Positions 1 through 8,347 of a DNA stretch of 12,007 nt are shown here, piece by piece (positions within the stretch are counted from its first letter, which is position 1; every line of letters starts with the position of its first letter). The notes beneath the pieces are model-generated. The model saw nothing but the letters and a program-made list of their open reading frames with translations, ran no database searches and had not been told where the DNA came from. Made by a program: the position numbers and the translations under genes. This DNA is from Lonsdalea britannica (lineage in GTDB: Bacteria > Pseudomonadota > Gammaproteobacteria > Enterobacterales > Enterobacteriaceae): contig NZ_CAMKXG010000094.1 of assembly GCF_946477055.1 (NCBI RefSeq), positions 1 through 12,007 on the forward strand. Direction: 5' to 3'.

Positions 1-573
1 ATCATTGATAACTACGACTCCTTTACCTACAACCTGTACCAGTATTTTTGCGAGCTGGGCGAAGAGGTTGTGGTCAAGCGTAATGATGAGCTGAGTCTCG
101 ACGCGATTGAGCGCCTGTCGCCGCAGCATTTGGTGATATCGCCGGGCCCCTGTACGCCGAACGAAGCGGGTATTTCGCTGGAGGCCATTCGACATTTTGC
201 CGGTCAGTTGCCGATTCTGGGCGTCTGTCTGGGGCATCAGGCGTTGGGGCAGGCCTTCGGCGCTCAGGTTGTGCGTGCGCGCGAAGTCATGCATGGGAAG
301 ACCTCGCCTGTCCGGCATCGCGACGTCGGTGTTTTCACCGGGTTGGCGCAGCCGCTGACGGTCACGCGCTACCACTCTCTGATTGTCGAGAGCGCGTCGT
401 TAGCTGACTGCTTTGAGATCACCGCCTGGACAGAAGATAGCGCGGGGAAAATGGACGAAATCATGGGGATACGCCATCGTAGCCTCCCTCTGCAGGGCGT
501 GCAGTTTCACCCGGAAAGTATTCTGAGTCAGCAGGGGCACCTGCTGTTGCGTAATTTTTTGCACGGAAAATGA
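1..573 (+). CDS. pabA: Aminodeoxychorismate synthase glutamine amidotransferase subunit (5' end cut by window)
   Basis: This is the glutamine amidotransferase subunit of aminodeoxychorismate synthase. With PabB it makes 4-amino-4-deoxychorismate, the precursor of p-aminobenzoate, for folate synthesis in the cytoplasm. The reading frame is open from base 1 and starts with [16 protein letters not shown], the N-terminus of PabA; comparison with E. coli PabA suggests only about three codons lie outside the window. The class-I amidotransferase core is intact: the oxyanion-region SPGPCTP, the nucleophile cysteine in GVCLGHQ (codon 226-228), and the His-Glu pair in GVQFHPES near the C-terminus. The protein would be about 193 residues, against 187 in E. 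coli as I recall it. About five of the extra residues lie in the segment before EIMGIRH. TrpG is the main alternative, since the two subunits are homologous, but the neighbouring argD and the close match to PabA favour pabA. The stop is TGA. Confidence 0.95.
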   Translation: MIDNYDSFTYNLYQYFCELGEEVVVKRNDELSLDAIERLSPQHLVISPGPCTPNEAGISLEAIRHFAGQLPILGVCLGHQALGQAFGAQVVRAREVMHGKTSPVRHRDVGVFTGLAQPLTVTRYHSLIVESASLADCFEITAWTEDSAGKMDEIMGIRHRSLPLQGVQFHPESILSQQGHLLLRNFLHGK

Positions 574-618
574 GTTCGTCGCTTATTTGCTTTCCACGCG
601 GATTAATGATTGCCTGAG

Positions 619-1910
<1,292 letters not shown>

Positions 1911-1930
1911 TAGTATTTTTAGACGAAGAG

Positions 1931-1955
1931 TGAACAGCGCGTTGCGCGCTGTTCA
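1931..1955. terminator. Perfect 11-bp hairpin between convergent argD and crp
   Basis: TGAACAGCGCG (1931-1941) and CGCGCTGTTCA (1945-1955) form a perfect inverted repeat with a 3-base loop. It sits between the argD stop (1910) and the crp stop (1974), so it can serve both convergent genes. Neither side carries a clear run of T's after the stem, so it is not a textbook intrinsic terminator. It may act mainly as a 3'-end stabiliser. Confidence 0.6.
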
Positions 1956-1973
1956 TGAATCGAGGAGTTGAGA

Positions 1974-2606
1974 TTAGCGCGTACCGAAGACCACGATGGT
2001 TTTCCCATGCGCTGAAATCAGCTCCTGATCTTCCAGCATCTTCAGAATCCGACCCACGGTTTCGCGGGAGCATCCTACGATTTGACCGATCTCCTGACGG
2101 GTGATTTTAATCTGCATCCCGTCCGGGTGCGTCATAGCGTCGGGCTGTTTGGCGAGGTTCAACAGCGTTTGTGCGATGCGGCCAGTCACGTCGAGAAACG
2201 CCAGGTTGCCCACTTTCTGCGAGGTAACCTGAAGGCGACGCGCGATCTGGGATGACAGACGCATCAAAATATCGGGATTGACCTGAATCAGCTGGCGGAA
2301 TTTTTTATAGGAAATCTCGGCAACTTCGCAGGCGCTCTTGGCTCGCACCCATGCGCTGCGCTCCTGATCCTCTTCGAACAAGCCTAGCTCACCGATGAAA
2401 TCCCCTTGATTCAGATAGGAAAGGATCATCTCTTTTCCTTCTTCATCTTTTATCAATACGGCAACGGAACCCTTTACGATGTAGTAAAGCGTTTCTGCTT
2501 TTTCACCTTGGTGAATCAGCGTACTCTTTGAGGGGTACTTGTGAATATGACAATGAGAAAGGAACCATTCAAGAGTCGGGTCTGTTTGCGGTTTGCCGAG
2601 AACCAT
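1974..2606 (-). CDS. crp: cAMP receptor protein, global transcription regulator
   Basis: CRP binds cAMP and activates or represses carbon-source and many other genes as a homodimer. The 210 residues equal the E. coli length. The cNMP-binding beta-roll carries the cAMP contacts Glu73, Arg83, Ser84, Thr128 and Ser129 (numbering with Met1). The helix-turn-helix spans about 169-191 ([20 protein letters not shown]), with the recognition residues of RETVGR unchanged. The RNA-polymerase contact surfaces AR1 (DAMTHPDG, 156-163) and the AR3 region (KDEEGKE, 53-59) are intact. Compared from memory with E. coli CRP there are only a few changes, including Asp for Gly at 80, Ser for Thr at 91, Ile for Met at 121, Glu for Asn at 195 and Phe for Tyr at 207. 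The start ATG at 2606 follows AGAGGATAA, a leader segment shared with E. coli crp. The gene diverges from yhfA across a long regulatory gap. Confidence 0.99.
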   Translation of the reverse strand: MVLGKPQTDPTLEWFLSHCHIHKYPSKSTLIHQGEKAETLYYIVKGSVAVLIKDEEGKEMILSYLNQGDFIGELGLFEEDQERSAWVRAKSACEVAEISYKKFRQLIQVNPDILMRLSSQIARRLQVTSQKVGNLAFLDVTGRIAQTLLNLAKQPDAMTHPDGMQIKITRQEIGQIVGCSRETVGRILKMLEDQELISAHGKTIVVFGTR

Positions 2607-2643
2607 TCGCTGTTATCCTCTGTTGTAATTCACTACGTAAATC

Positions 2644-2664
2644 ACAGGGCTCAGAGTTCCCTGT
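2644..2664 (-). promoter_or_regulatory. Hairpin in the crp mRNA leader
   Basis: On the minus strand ACAGGG and CCCTGT flank a 9-base loop (AACTCTGAG), 38-58 bases upstream of the crp ATG and just before the ribosome site. As I recall the E. coli leader, a hairpin of different sequence (CCAGAG paired with CTCTGG) lies at a similar distance. The structure may therefore be conserved while the sequence has changed. A role in crp translation or message stability is inference. Confidence 0.4.
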
Positions 2665-2683
2665 AAGGCATGATAACTATAGG

Positions 2684-2689
2684 TATAAT
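2684..2689 (+). promoter_or_regulatory. Consensus -10 hexamer facing yhfA inside the crp leader
   Basis: The plus strand reads TATAAT, a perfect sigma-70 -10 element. The best -35 at 17 bp is only CTGTAA (2661-2666), three of six. A transcript from about 2696 would run rightward, antisense to the upstream part of the crp leader and promoter, and reach yhfA after some 230 bases. E. coli crp is known to have a divergent RNA that affects its own promoter; whether this element is its counterpart is unproven. Confidence 0.3.
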
Positions 2690-2766
2690 TCAAATTCCGT
2701 TGGGCGGAATATGTCAGGGAATTGACTGAAACCTCTCTGTCAGGTGACGCTGCAAACTGCTGTTTT

Positions 2767-2795
2767 CAGCATTGCGCAGAACGCACCGGATGCTG
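2767..2795. repeat. Nested inverted repeat near the expected crp start
   Basis: CAGCATTGCG (2767-2776) pairs with CGCA (2782-2785) and then ATGCTG (2790-2795), leaving a 5-base loop and a 4-base bulge. On the minus strand it lies about 160-190 bases upstream of crp, where the main E. coli promoter and start would be expected. It could be an operator, part of an RNA, or coincidental. Confidence 0.4.
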
Positions 2796-2928
2796 TCTCT
2801 GTTTGTAACACAGGTTGAGAGGACTGTCTTGTGTTGTCTCGCTTCAGCATGATTACGCCTTGATACGCAGGCATTTTCTACATAAGCGCGATAAAATTTC
2901 AAAAAAAGTTGAGTGGGAGTGAAAGGCT

Positions 2929-3336
2929 ATGCAAGCGCGGGTGAAATGGGTTGAAGGGTTAACGTTTATCGGTGAATCCGCTTCGGGCCACCAGATTATT
3001 ATGGATGGCAACGCGGGCGACAAAGCGCCGAGTCCGATGGAAGTGCTTTTGATGTCGGCGGGAGGATGCAGCTCGGTTGACGTTGTGTCTATTCTGCAAA
3101 AAGGGCGTCACGATGTGGCGGATTGCGAAGTGCGGCTGACTTCCGAGCGCAGGCAGGAAGCGCCCCGACTGTTTACTGCCATCAACCTGCATTTCATCGT
3201 GACCGGAAAAGGGCTGACCGAACAAGCCGTGTCGCGTGCGGTGTCCCTGTCGGCCGACAAGTACTGCTCGGTGGCGCTGATGTTGGGTGCATCGGTGACG
3301 ATCACGCACAGTCACGAAGTCATTACCCTCGATTAA
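2929..3336 (+). CDS. yhfA: OsmC/Ohr-family protein
   Basis: The 135-residue protein matches E. coli YhfA (134 residues as recalled) almost throughout. It belongs to the OsmC/Ohr superfamily of thiol-dependent peroxide-reducing proteins. The two family cysteines are present: Cys47 in SAGGCSSVDVVS and Cys113 in DKYCSVALM. In OsmC and Ohr such a pair reduces organic hydroperoxides. YhfA itself has no firmly assigned substrate, so a redox role is a family-based inference. A conserved QEAPRLFTAINLHFIVTG stretch (76-93) forms the central strands. The start ATG at 2929 has a good ribosome site (GGGAG then GAAAGG). The gene is divergent from crp and shares its control region, and it converges on prkB over a hairpin. 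Confidence 0.95.
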   Translation: MQARVKWVEGLTFIGESASGHQIIMDGNAGDKAPSPMEVLLMSAGGCSSVDVVSILQKGRHDVADCEVRLTSERRQEAPRLFTAINLHFIVTGKGLTEQAVSRAVSLSADKYCSVALMLGASVTITHSHEVITLD

Positions 3337-3341
3337 ACCGC

Positions 3342-3362
3342 CTACGGCCATTCAGGCCGTAG
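3342..3362. terminator. Hairpin between convergent yhfA and prkB
   Basis: CTACGGCC (3342-3349) and GGCCGTAG (3355-3362) form a perfect 8-bp stem with a 5-base loop, six bases after the yhfA stop and eleven bases before the prkB stop. Outer partial pairing of AAACCG with CGTTT extends it. Only short T runs follow on either strand, so it is a moderate, possibly bidirectional, terminator. Confidence 0.6.
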
Positions 3363-3372
3363 CGTTTCGATC

Positions 3373-4241
3373 TCACGTGATCGTCTTGCCTTCTAGCAGC
3401 CGCTGCACCAGCGGCATCATGATCAATTCCATCGCCAGCCCCATTTTGCCTCCGGGCACTACCAGCGTATTGATATGAGAGATATACGACCCTTGCAGCA
3501 TGGCGAGCAGGTAGGGGAAGTCGATATTTTCCAGGCGCTGGAAATGAATCACCACCAGACTTTCATCCAGCGACGGGATCGCTTTCGCGGCGAAGGGGTT
3601 GGACGTATCGACGGTCGGCACCCGCTGGAAGTTGATGTGCGTGCGGGAAAACTGTGGCGTGATATAGGTGATGTAGTCTTCCATCGAGCGCACGACGGAG
3701 TCCATGACCGCATCGCGCGAGTGTCCGCGTTCGTTAACGTCGCGGTACAGCTTCTGGATCCACTCGAGGTTCACAATAGGCACTACGCCCACCAGCAGGT
3801 CGACGTGACGCGCCACGTTGTGTTGCTCGGTGACGACGCCGCCGTGCAAGCCCTCATAGAACAAGACATCGGTCGGATCCGGCATGGCTTCCCAGGGCGT
3901 AAATGTGCCGGGCACCTGGTTGTAAGGAATGGCTTCGTCGTAGGTATGCAGGTACTTGCGGGTTTGCCCGCCCCCTTGCTGCCATAATCGGCGAATGCCT
4001 GTTCCAAGAGGGTGAAATCGTTCGCCTCCGGGCCGAAATAACTAATGTGGCGGCCCAGATCTCGCGCTTTGCGGATGGCCATGTCCATCTCCGGACGGGT
4101 GTAGCGGTGAAAACTGTCGCCTTCCAGTTCAGCCGCGCGGATTTTCAACTGCTGAAAAATTTTTCGGAATGCCAGACTGGTGGTGGTCGTTCCGGCGCCG
4201 CTTGAGCCGGTCACGGCAATAATAGGGTGTGGATGCGACAT
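3373..4241 (-). pseudogene. prkB: PrkB, phosphoribulokinase-like P-loop protein, frameshifted
   Basis: PrkB is a conserved enterobacterial protein of the phosphoribulokinase/uridine kinase family; its substrate is not established. The N-terminal part reads MSHPHPIIAVTGSSGAGTTTT with the kinase P-loop, then DSFHRYTRPEMDMAIRKARD. After about residue 90 the frame is lost. The rest, RKYLHTYDEA to the TGA at 3373, continues in another frame with every conserved segment intact (DVLFYEGLHGG, DLLVGVVPIVNLEWIQKL, INTLVVPGGKMGLAMELIM). The span is 869 bases. Adding one base gives 870, exactly 289 codons plus stop, the E. coli length as I recall it. The likely lost base is in the C5 run at 3971-3975. 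As read, translation would stop at 3783 and give a 152-residue protein with an off-frame tail. The start ATG at 4241 has GGAG ten bases upstream. A sequencing or assembly error is a real alternative, since no other decay is visible. Confidence 0.85.
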
Positions 4242-4366
4242 AGTGCTGCAACTCCGCAATTGACGGTAAAACCCTGCAGGAAGCGCCGGGGATTTGACCT
4301 TCATTGTTACCCTGTTTGCGCCGATGCGCCACGCCATTTTTGCATGGGGCAGCGCGAGGTACGGCG

Positions 4367-4597
4367 TTATGAATCGTGTCCGGCCTTGAACTGGGCGCGT
4401 GGCATGAGGTTGACCGTTTCATGCAGTTCGGACCAGACCAGCACCACTTCGCCGCTTTCCAGCTGGCGGCGGACATCCGCCACCTTTTGTTCCAGCGTGC
4501 GCTCGTGTTCGCCGTAGTCGGTGCCTTCGCGCAGCACGAAGGACTCAATCAGATTCTCCAGCGTATCCGCCGCGAGTTCTTTCCAGGGAATAATCAC
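4367..4597 (-). CDS. yheU: Small conserved protein YheU (UPF0270 family)
   Basis: This 76-residue protein closely matches E. coli YheU, which is about 72 residues. The core [20 protein letters not shown] and the following [17 protein letters not shown] are nearly unchanged. The family has no known function. The protein is small, acidic and soluble-looking, without membrane segments or cysteines. The start codon is GTG at 4597, one base after the yheT TAA stop (4599-4601). Its ribosome site GGAG lies inside the end of yheT, so translation is probably coupled to yheT. The C-terminus (KAGHDS) is a few residues longer than in E. coli. A 125-base gap without clear signals separates it from prkB downstream on the same strand. 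Confidence 0.95.
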   Translation of the reverse strand: MIIPWKELAADTLENLIESFVLREGTDYGEHERTLEQKVADVRRQLESGEVVLVWSELHETVNLMPRAQFKAGHDS

Positions 4598-4598
4598 C

Positions 4599-5591
4599 TT
4601 ATCGCTCCAGATGTGGGGTGAGCCAGTCAGGAATGCGCTGCTCCAGCCACAATTTCGGTTTTAATAACGAGCCGCCCACGAAGCCGACATGTCCGCCGTA
4701 ATCCGTCAGCTGATACTCCACACTCGGCGGCAACGACGTGGCCGCAGGAATGACATCCTTCGTCATGAACGGATCGTCCTTGGCGTGGATGATCAACAGC
4801 GGCGTGCGGACGTTCGGCAGCAGCGGGAGGGCGCTGCAACGCTCATAATAGTCATTGGCGTCGGTAAAGCCATGAATGCGCGCGGTAATGATGTTATCGA
4901 ACTCCCGCAGTCCCCGAATCTTTCGTAACTGATGCAGGTGAACCGGCAGCGTATCCGGATAGGCCGCCAGTTTGCGGATGGCGTTGCGCTTCAACAGCCG
5001 CAGCAGATAGTGCTGATAGAAGCGTGAAAAGCCTTTTTCGATATGACGACAGCAAGGCTCCAGCATCAGCGGCGCGGACACCACGGTCGCCGCGTCAAGC
5101 AACGGCTCTTCCGTCTGCTGACCCAGCAGGCAGGCCAGCATGTTGCCTCCCAATGACACGCCAATGGCGGCGGTCGGCGCATCACCGTAAGTCGACTTCA
5201 GCCAGCGCAGGAAATAGCGGGCATCTTCGGTCTCTCCGGAGTGATACATCTGGGGCGTGCGATTAGGCGTGCCGCCGCAGCCGCGAAAATGCATGACGAC
5301 GGACAGCCAGCCCCGTCGGTGGCAGGCCGCCACCAGACCGTGCGCATATGGACTATAGAAACTGCCTTCCAGCCCGTGGAACAGCACCACCCGCGGTTTA
5401 TGGCGGGCCAGCATGGGGTCTTCGCTCCAGGCCAGATCGAGAAAATCGCCGTCCGGCAGTTCCAGCGTCTGCCAGAGTGGCTTGAGCTGCGCGCGTCGCC
5501 GCAACAGACGGGGAAGCAAGGTTTGCAAATGGGGGTTGTACATACCGGCCAGGGGACGAAACATCTGGCTAGTCGTGGGATGAATATTCAT
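4599..5591 (-). CDS. yheT: Alpha/beta hydrolase YheT (AB-hydrolase 4 family)
   Basis: This is a predicted soluble alpha/beta hydrolase of the YheT/YMC0 group. Orthologues are called putative hydrolases or carboxylesterases and the natural substrate is unknown. Residues (330 aa from the ATG) show HGLEGS (72-77) after a core strand, the conserved HFRGCGG (101-107), the nucleophile elbow GVSLGGN with Ser146, an acid site in HAKDDPFM (Asp272 or Asp273), and the catalytic His301 in YGGHVGF. A short N-terminal segment before residue 20 is poorly conserved. I chose ATG 5591. An in-frame TTG at 5597 is possible but has no better ribosome site, and a stop lies close upstream of it. The gene is followed by yheU with a one-base gap. 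It is divergent from the LysE-type exporter gene, with only 82 bases between the two starts. In E. coli yheT follows yheS directly. Confidence 0.92.
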   Translation of the reverse strand: MNIHPTTSQMFRPLAGMYNPHLQTLLPRLLRRRAQLKPLWQTLELPDGDFLDLAWSEDPMLARHKPRVVLFHGLEGSFYSPYAHGLVAACHRRGWLSVVMHFRGCGGTPNRTPQMYHSGETEDARYFLRWLKSTYGDAPTAAIGVSLGGNMLACLLGQQTEEPLLDAATVVSAPLMLEPCCRHIEKGFSRFYQHYLLRLLKRNAIRKLAAYPDTLPVHLHQLRKIRGLREFDNIITARIHGFTDANDYYERCSALPLLPNVRTPLLIIHAKDDPFMTKDVIPAATSLPPSVEYQLTDYGGHVGFVGGSLLKPKLWLEQRIPDWLTPHLER

Positions 5592-5673
5592 AGTCAAAAG
5601 CTTGTACCGGCGACATCACGCTGCTAGGTTGAAGAACTGCAAATTTCGTTTGTTAGAAGGCCTTTTCAATCAC

Positions 5674-6279
5674 ATGGCGCACTTCAATCTGTTTCTTTCC
5701 ATGCTGGGCTTCCTGTGGGTTGCAGCGATTACCCCAGGCCCCAATAATATGCTACTCACCGCTTCCGCTGCTAATTTTGGTTTTCTCCGCTCCATGTCGC
5801 TGATGGTTGGCATCATGATCGGCATGCAAAGTGTGCTGCTGCTGGTCGCGCTGGGATTGGGGAGCCTGATTCTACTCTATCCTTCGCTGCACCTCGCGCT
5901 CAAAATTTTGGGTAGCGCCTATCTGCTGTGGCTGGCGTTTAAAATCGCCAGCGCTCGTTATGAAGAGCTCGACACGCAAACGGCGCCGCCGCGACCGATG
6001 CCCCTTTATCAGGGCGGACTGCTGCAATTTCTGAACCCGAAGGCCTGGCTGATGGCGCTGGGCGCCGTCGCCGGTTTCAGCCTCTCCGGGGGGGAATACG
6101 TGGGTTCCGTCATCGCTATCAGCATCGCCATGTTCAGCGTAAATCTGGTCGCTGGGATAGTCTGGCTGGGGTTCGGCACGGTCATTGGTAAAATGTTGCG
6201 CAGCCGCCGGGCGTGGCGGATTTTCAACCTGTTCATGGGGCTGCTGACCGCCGCTTGCGTACTCATGATCTGGCATTAA
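5674..6279 (+). CDS. LysE/RhtB-family amino-acid exporter
   Basis: This 201-residue polytopic inner-membrane protein belongs to the LysE/RhtB superfamily of amino-acid and metabolite exporters. The hallmark ITPGPNN (19-25) follows the first hydrophobic helix, and LQFLNPKAWLM (117-127) is the second family motif, before the C-terminal helices. About six hydrophobic segments can be drawn: 7-25, 42-69, 74-92, 125-138, 145-173 and 186-200. The closest E. coli relative I recall is the cysteine/O-acetylserine exporter EamB (YfiK), but that does not fix the substrate. The start ATG at 5674 has GAAGG 13 bases upstream. The frame is open further upstream to a TTG at 5602, but no ribosome site supports it. 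The gene lies between yheT and yheS in the opposite direction, where E. coli has none, so it is probably a lineage-specific insertion or a loss elsewhere. Confidence 0.9.
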   Translation: MAHFNLFLSMLGFLWVAAITPGPNNMLLTASAANFGFLRSMSLMVGIMIGMQSVLLLVALGLGSLILLYPSLHLALKILGSAYLLWLAFKIASARYEELDTQTAPPRPMPLYQGGLLQFLNPKAWLMALGAVAGFSLSGGEYVGSVIAISIAMFSVNLVAGIVWLGFGTVIGKMLRSRRAWRIFNLFMGLLTAACVLMIWH

Positions 6280-6284
6280 GCGAA

Positions 6285-6316
6285 ACGCCCGGGCAGGCAT
6301 AACGCCCGCCCGGCGT
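6285..6316. terminator. GC-rich hairpin between convergent exporter gene and yheS
   Basis: ACGCCCGGGC (6285-6294) pairs with GCCCG (6304-6308) and GGCGT (6312-6316), with a CCC bulge and a 9-base loop. It starts six bases after the exporter stop and ends two bases before the yheS stop codon. No T run follows on either strand, so efficiency is uncertain. Confidence 0.45.
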
Positions 6317-6318
6317 CA

Positions 6319-8223
6319 TCAGGACTGCATCATCTGCTCAAGCTGTTCCTGCGCGTCCAGCCAACTCATTTCGGTCTCTTCCAGTTCGCCTTTGACTGCG
6401 ATTTGCTCCTGCAGACAGGTCGTCAGCTCCGCTTTGCGGCTGGCTTCGTAAATCGCCGTATCCGCCAGTCGGTTTTCCAGCTCGGCCAGCGTGGTATTCA
6501 GCTTTTCCATTTGCTGCTCCAGCTTGGTGAGCTGCTTACGCAGTGGCTGGGTTTGGGTGCGCAACTCCGCCTCGCGCCGTTTCTGGTCTTTTCTGGCCTG
6601 AGCGCTGTTGCCGGTGCTGTCTTTCGCCGGCGCCGATTCGCTGGCGTCCTGTTTCTGCGCATCCAGCAGCCACTGTTGATAATCCTCCAGATCGCCGTCG
6701 AACGGCTCAACCCGGCGGTCATGAACCAGATACAGATCGTCTGTCGTGGAACGAATCAGATGACGATCGTGCGAGACGACGACCAAGGCACCTTCGAAGT
6801 CGATCAACGCTTCGGTCAGCGCCTGACGCATATCCAGATCGAGATGGTTAGTCGGTTCATCGAGCAGCAGCAGGTTAGGACGCTGCCAGACGATCAACGC
6901 CAGCACCAGCCGCGCTTTCTCGCCGCCCGAGAAGCGTTCGGTCGGCTCTACCACTTTGTCGGCGCCAAACCCGAATCCGCCCAGATAGTCACGCAGCTGC
7001 TGTTCGGTTTCCTGTTCGGCCAACCGGGTCAGATGCTGCAGCGGCGACTCATCGGCACGCAGGTACTCCAGCTGATGCTGGGCGAAGTAACCCAGTCGAA
7101 CGCCTTTCGCCAGCCCGACCTCGCCGCTTTGCGGCTGCAGCTCTCCCGCCAGCAGTTTAATCAGCGTGGATTTCCCGGCGCCGTTGTGGCCGAGCAGACC
7201 GATGCGCGAGCCGGGCACCAGATTGAGCTTGATGGATTCCAGAATCAGCTTGTCGCCGTAACCTGCGCTCACTTTCTCCATCCGCAATAACGGATTGGGC
7301 AACGCCTGCGGCGCGCGGAAACTGAAACGGAACGGATTATCGACATGCGCTGGGGCAATCAGCTCCATTTTTTCCAGCATTTTGATACGGCTCTGCGCCT
7401 GCTTGGCTTTTGTCGCCTTGGCGCGGAAACGGTCAATGTAGTGCTGCAAATGCGCGACGCGCTCCTGCTGATGTTCGTACAGCGACTGCTGCTGAGAAAG
7501 TCGTGTTGCGCGCTGCTGTTCGAACGAGGTGTAGTTGCCGGTGTATTCGAACAGGGACTCCTGCTCGATATGCAAAATCTTGTTAACAATAGGATCAAGA
7601 AAATCCCGGTCATGGGAAATCAGCACCAGCGTGCCGGGATAGTTTTTGAGCCATTTTTCCAGCCAGATGACCGCATCGAGATCCAAATGGTTGGTCGGTT
7701 CATCCAGCAGCAGAAGATCGGAGCGACAAAGCAGGGCCTGCGCCAGGTTGAGGCGCATACGCCAGCCGCCGGAAAAGGCGCTGACAGGCTGTTGCAGCTG
7801 TTCCTGACTGAATCCCAGCCCGTTCAGCAGACTGGCGGCGCGAGACTGGATTGACCAGGCGAGGATCGCATCCAACTTGCCGTGTACGGTCGCGATGGCA
7901 TTGCCGTCGTTGCGTTCATTGGCGTGCGCCAAATCGCTTTCCAGCTGGCGAAATTCGCGGTCGCCGTCTATCACATACTCTATTGCAGGACGCTCCAGCG
8001 CAGGCGTTTCCTGATTGACCCAGGCAAGGGACCAGTGCTGAGGAAAAGTGGCATTACCGCCGTCTGCGCTAATTTCTCCTTTCAGCAGGGACAGCAGCGT
8101 TGATTTTCCGCAGCCGTTTTTACCGACCAGACCCACTTTCTGACCCGGATTGACGGTCGCCGTGGCGTTATCCAGCAGTACCCGCGTACCACGTCGAATT
8201 TGTAAAGAGGAGAAGACAATCAT
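6319..8223 (-). CDS. yheS: ABC-F family ATPase YheS
   Basis: This soluble ABC-F protein has two ATP-binding domains and no membrane part. ABC-F proteins such as EttA act on the ribosome; YheS is thought to ease translation problems, though its precise trigger is less settled. The 634 residues match E. coli YheS (637 as recalled). Domain 1 has Walker A GKNGCGKST (34-42), signature FSGGWRMRL (150-158), Walker B LLLLDEPTNHLD (170-181) and switch His204. The linker, about 235-300, is rich in Arg, Lys and Gln (RFRAKATKAKQAQSR), the P-site tRNA interaction motif region. Domain 2 has GHNGAGKST (345-353), FSGGEKARL (431-439), LLLLDEPTNHLD (451-462) and His485. A charged coiled coil occupies about 545-634. 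The ATG at 8223 has only a weak ribosome site. The gene is divergent from kefG and separated from yheT by the inserted exporter. Confidence 0.97.
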   Translation of the reverse strand: MIVFSSLQIRRGTRVLLDNATATVNPGQKVGLVGKNGCGKSTLLSLLKGEISADGGNATFPQHWSLAWVNQETPALERPAIEYVIDGDREFRQLESDLAHANERNDGNAIATVHGKLDAILAWSIQSRAASLLNGLGFSQEQLQQPVSAFSGGWRMRLNLAQALLCRSDLLLLDEPTNHLDLDAVIWLEKWLKNYPGTLVLISHDRDFLDPIVNKILHIEQESLFEYTGNYTSFEQQRATRLSQQQSLYEHQQERVAHLQHYIDRFRAKATKAKQAQSRIKMLEKMELIAPAHVDNPFRFSFRAPQALPNPLLRMEKVSAGYGDKLILESIKLNLVPGSRIGLLGHNGAGKSTLIKLLAGELQPQSGEVGLAKGVRLGYFAQHQLEYLRADESPLQHLTRLAEQETEQQLRDYLGGFGFGADKVVEPTERFSGGEKARLVLALIVWQRPNLLLLDEPTNHLDLDMRQALTEALIDFEGALVVVSHDRHLIRSTTDDLYLVHDRRVEPFDGDLEDYQQWLLDAQKQDASESAPAKDSTGNSAQARKDQKRREAELRTQTQPLRKQLTKLEQQMEKLNTTLAELENRLADTAIYEASRKAELTTCLQEQIAVKGELEETEMSWLDAQEQLEQMMQS

Positions 8224-8339
8224 AAAGCGCCAAGTAATAAGAATATGTTAAATTATGGATCAAGTTTCAGGGCGGCAGCGTCCTGGTAATCCCCGCTGCG
8301 CTGCATGGTAGCGGAAAATATCTACGATGACGACGCTTT

Positions 8340-8346
8340 GGAGGGG
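8340..8346 (+). promoter_or_regulatory. Strong ribosome site that fixes the kefG start
   Basis: GGAGGGG lies directly before two adjacent ATG codons (8348 and 8351). It gives ideal spacing to 8351 and tight spacing to 8348. It lies downstream of the farther ATG at 8327, which has no such site, so it excludes that start. Confidence 0.7.
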
Positions 8347-8347
8347 A

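Larger units (their letters stand above)
2607..2928. promoter_or_regulatory. crp-yhfA divergent control region and crp leader
   Basis: This is the only gene-free stretch over 300 bases. On the minus strand it holds the crp leader, which ends in the ribosome site AGAGGAT just before the ATG. On the plus strand it ends with the yhfA ribosome site (GGGAG 2915-2919, GAAAGG 2921-2926). Short hairpins lie at 2644-2664 and 2767-2795, and AACACA (2807-2812) is repeated inverted as TGTGTT (2830-2835). A direct repeat TGTCAGG occurs at 2712-2718 and 2738-2744. In E. coli the crp transcript starts about 167 bases upstream of the gene, which would place the start here near 2770. I see no convincing full CRP site, so autoregulation is inferred only from the family. 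Confidence 0.55.

Noticed and set aside
70..573. Shorter pabA reading frame starting at an internal GTG (base 70)
   Set aside because: The codons from base 1 encode the conserved PabA N-terminus (IIDNYDSF), so the gene simply begins just outside the window.
2738..2758. Possible CRP site (GGTGA...AAACT) upstream of crp
   Set aside because: Only one half-site is good; the second matches about two of five positions, too weak to call.
3950..3990. Programmed ribosomal frameshifting as the explanation for prkB
   Set aside because: No classical slippery heptamer or clear downstream pseudoknot is visible, and PrkB is a single frame in E. coli; indel or read error is simpler.
6403..7290. 295-codon plus-strand open frame opposite yheS
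   Set aside because: It is the antisense shadow of yheS, whose ABC-F motifs are complete; the plus frame shows no recognisable motif and no ribosome site.
8327..8347. Upstream ATG for kefG giving seven more residues
   Set aside because: The strong ribosome site GGAGGGG lies downstream of it, and the family start MMSQ begins at 8348.
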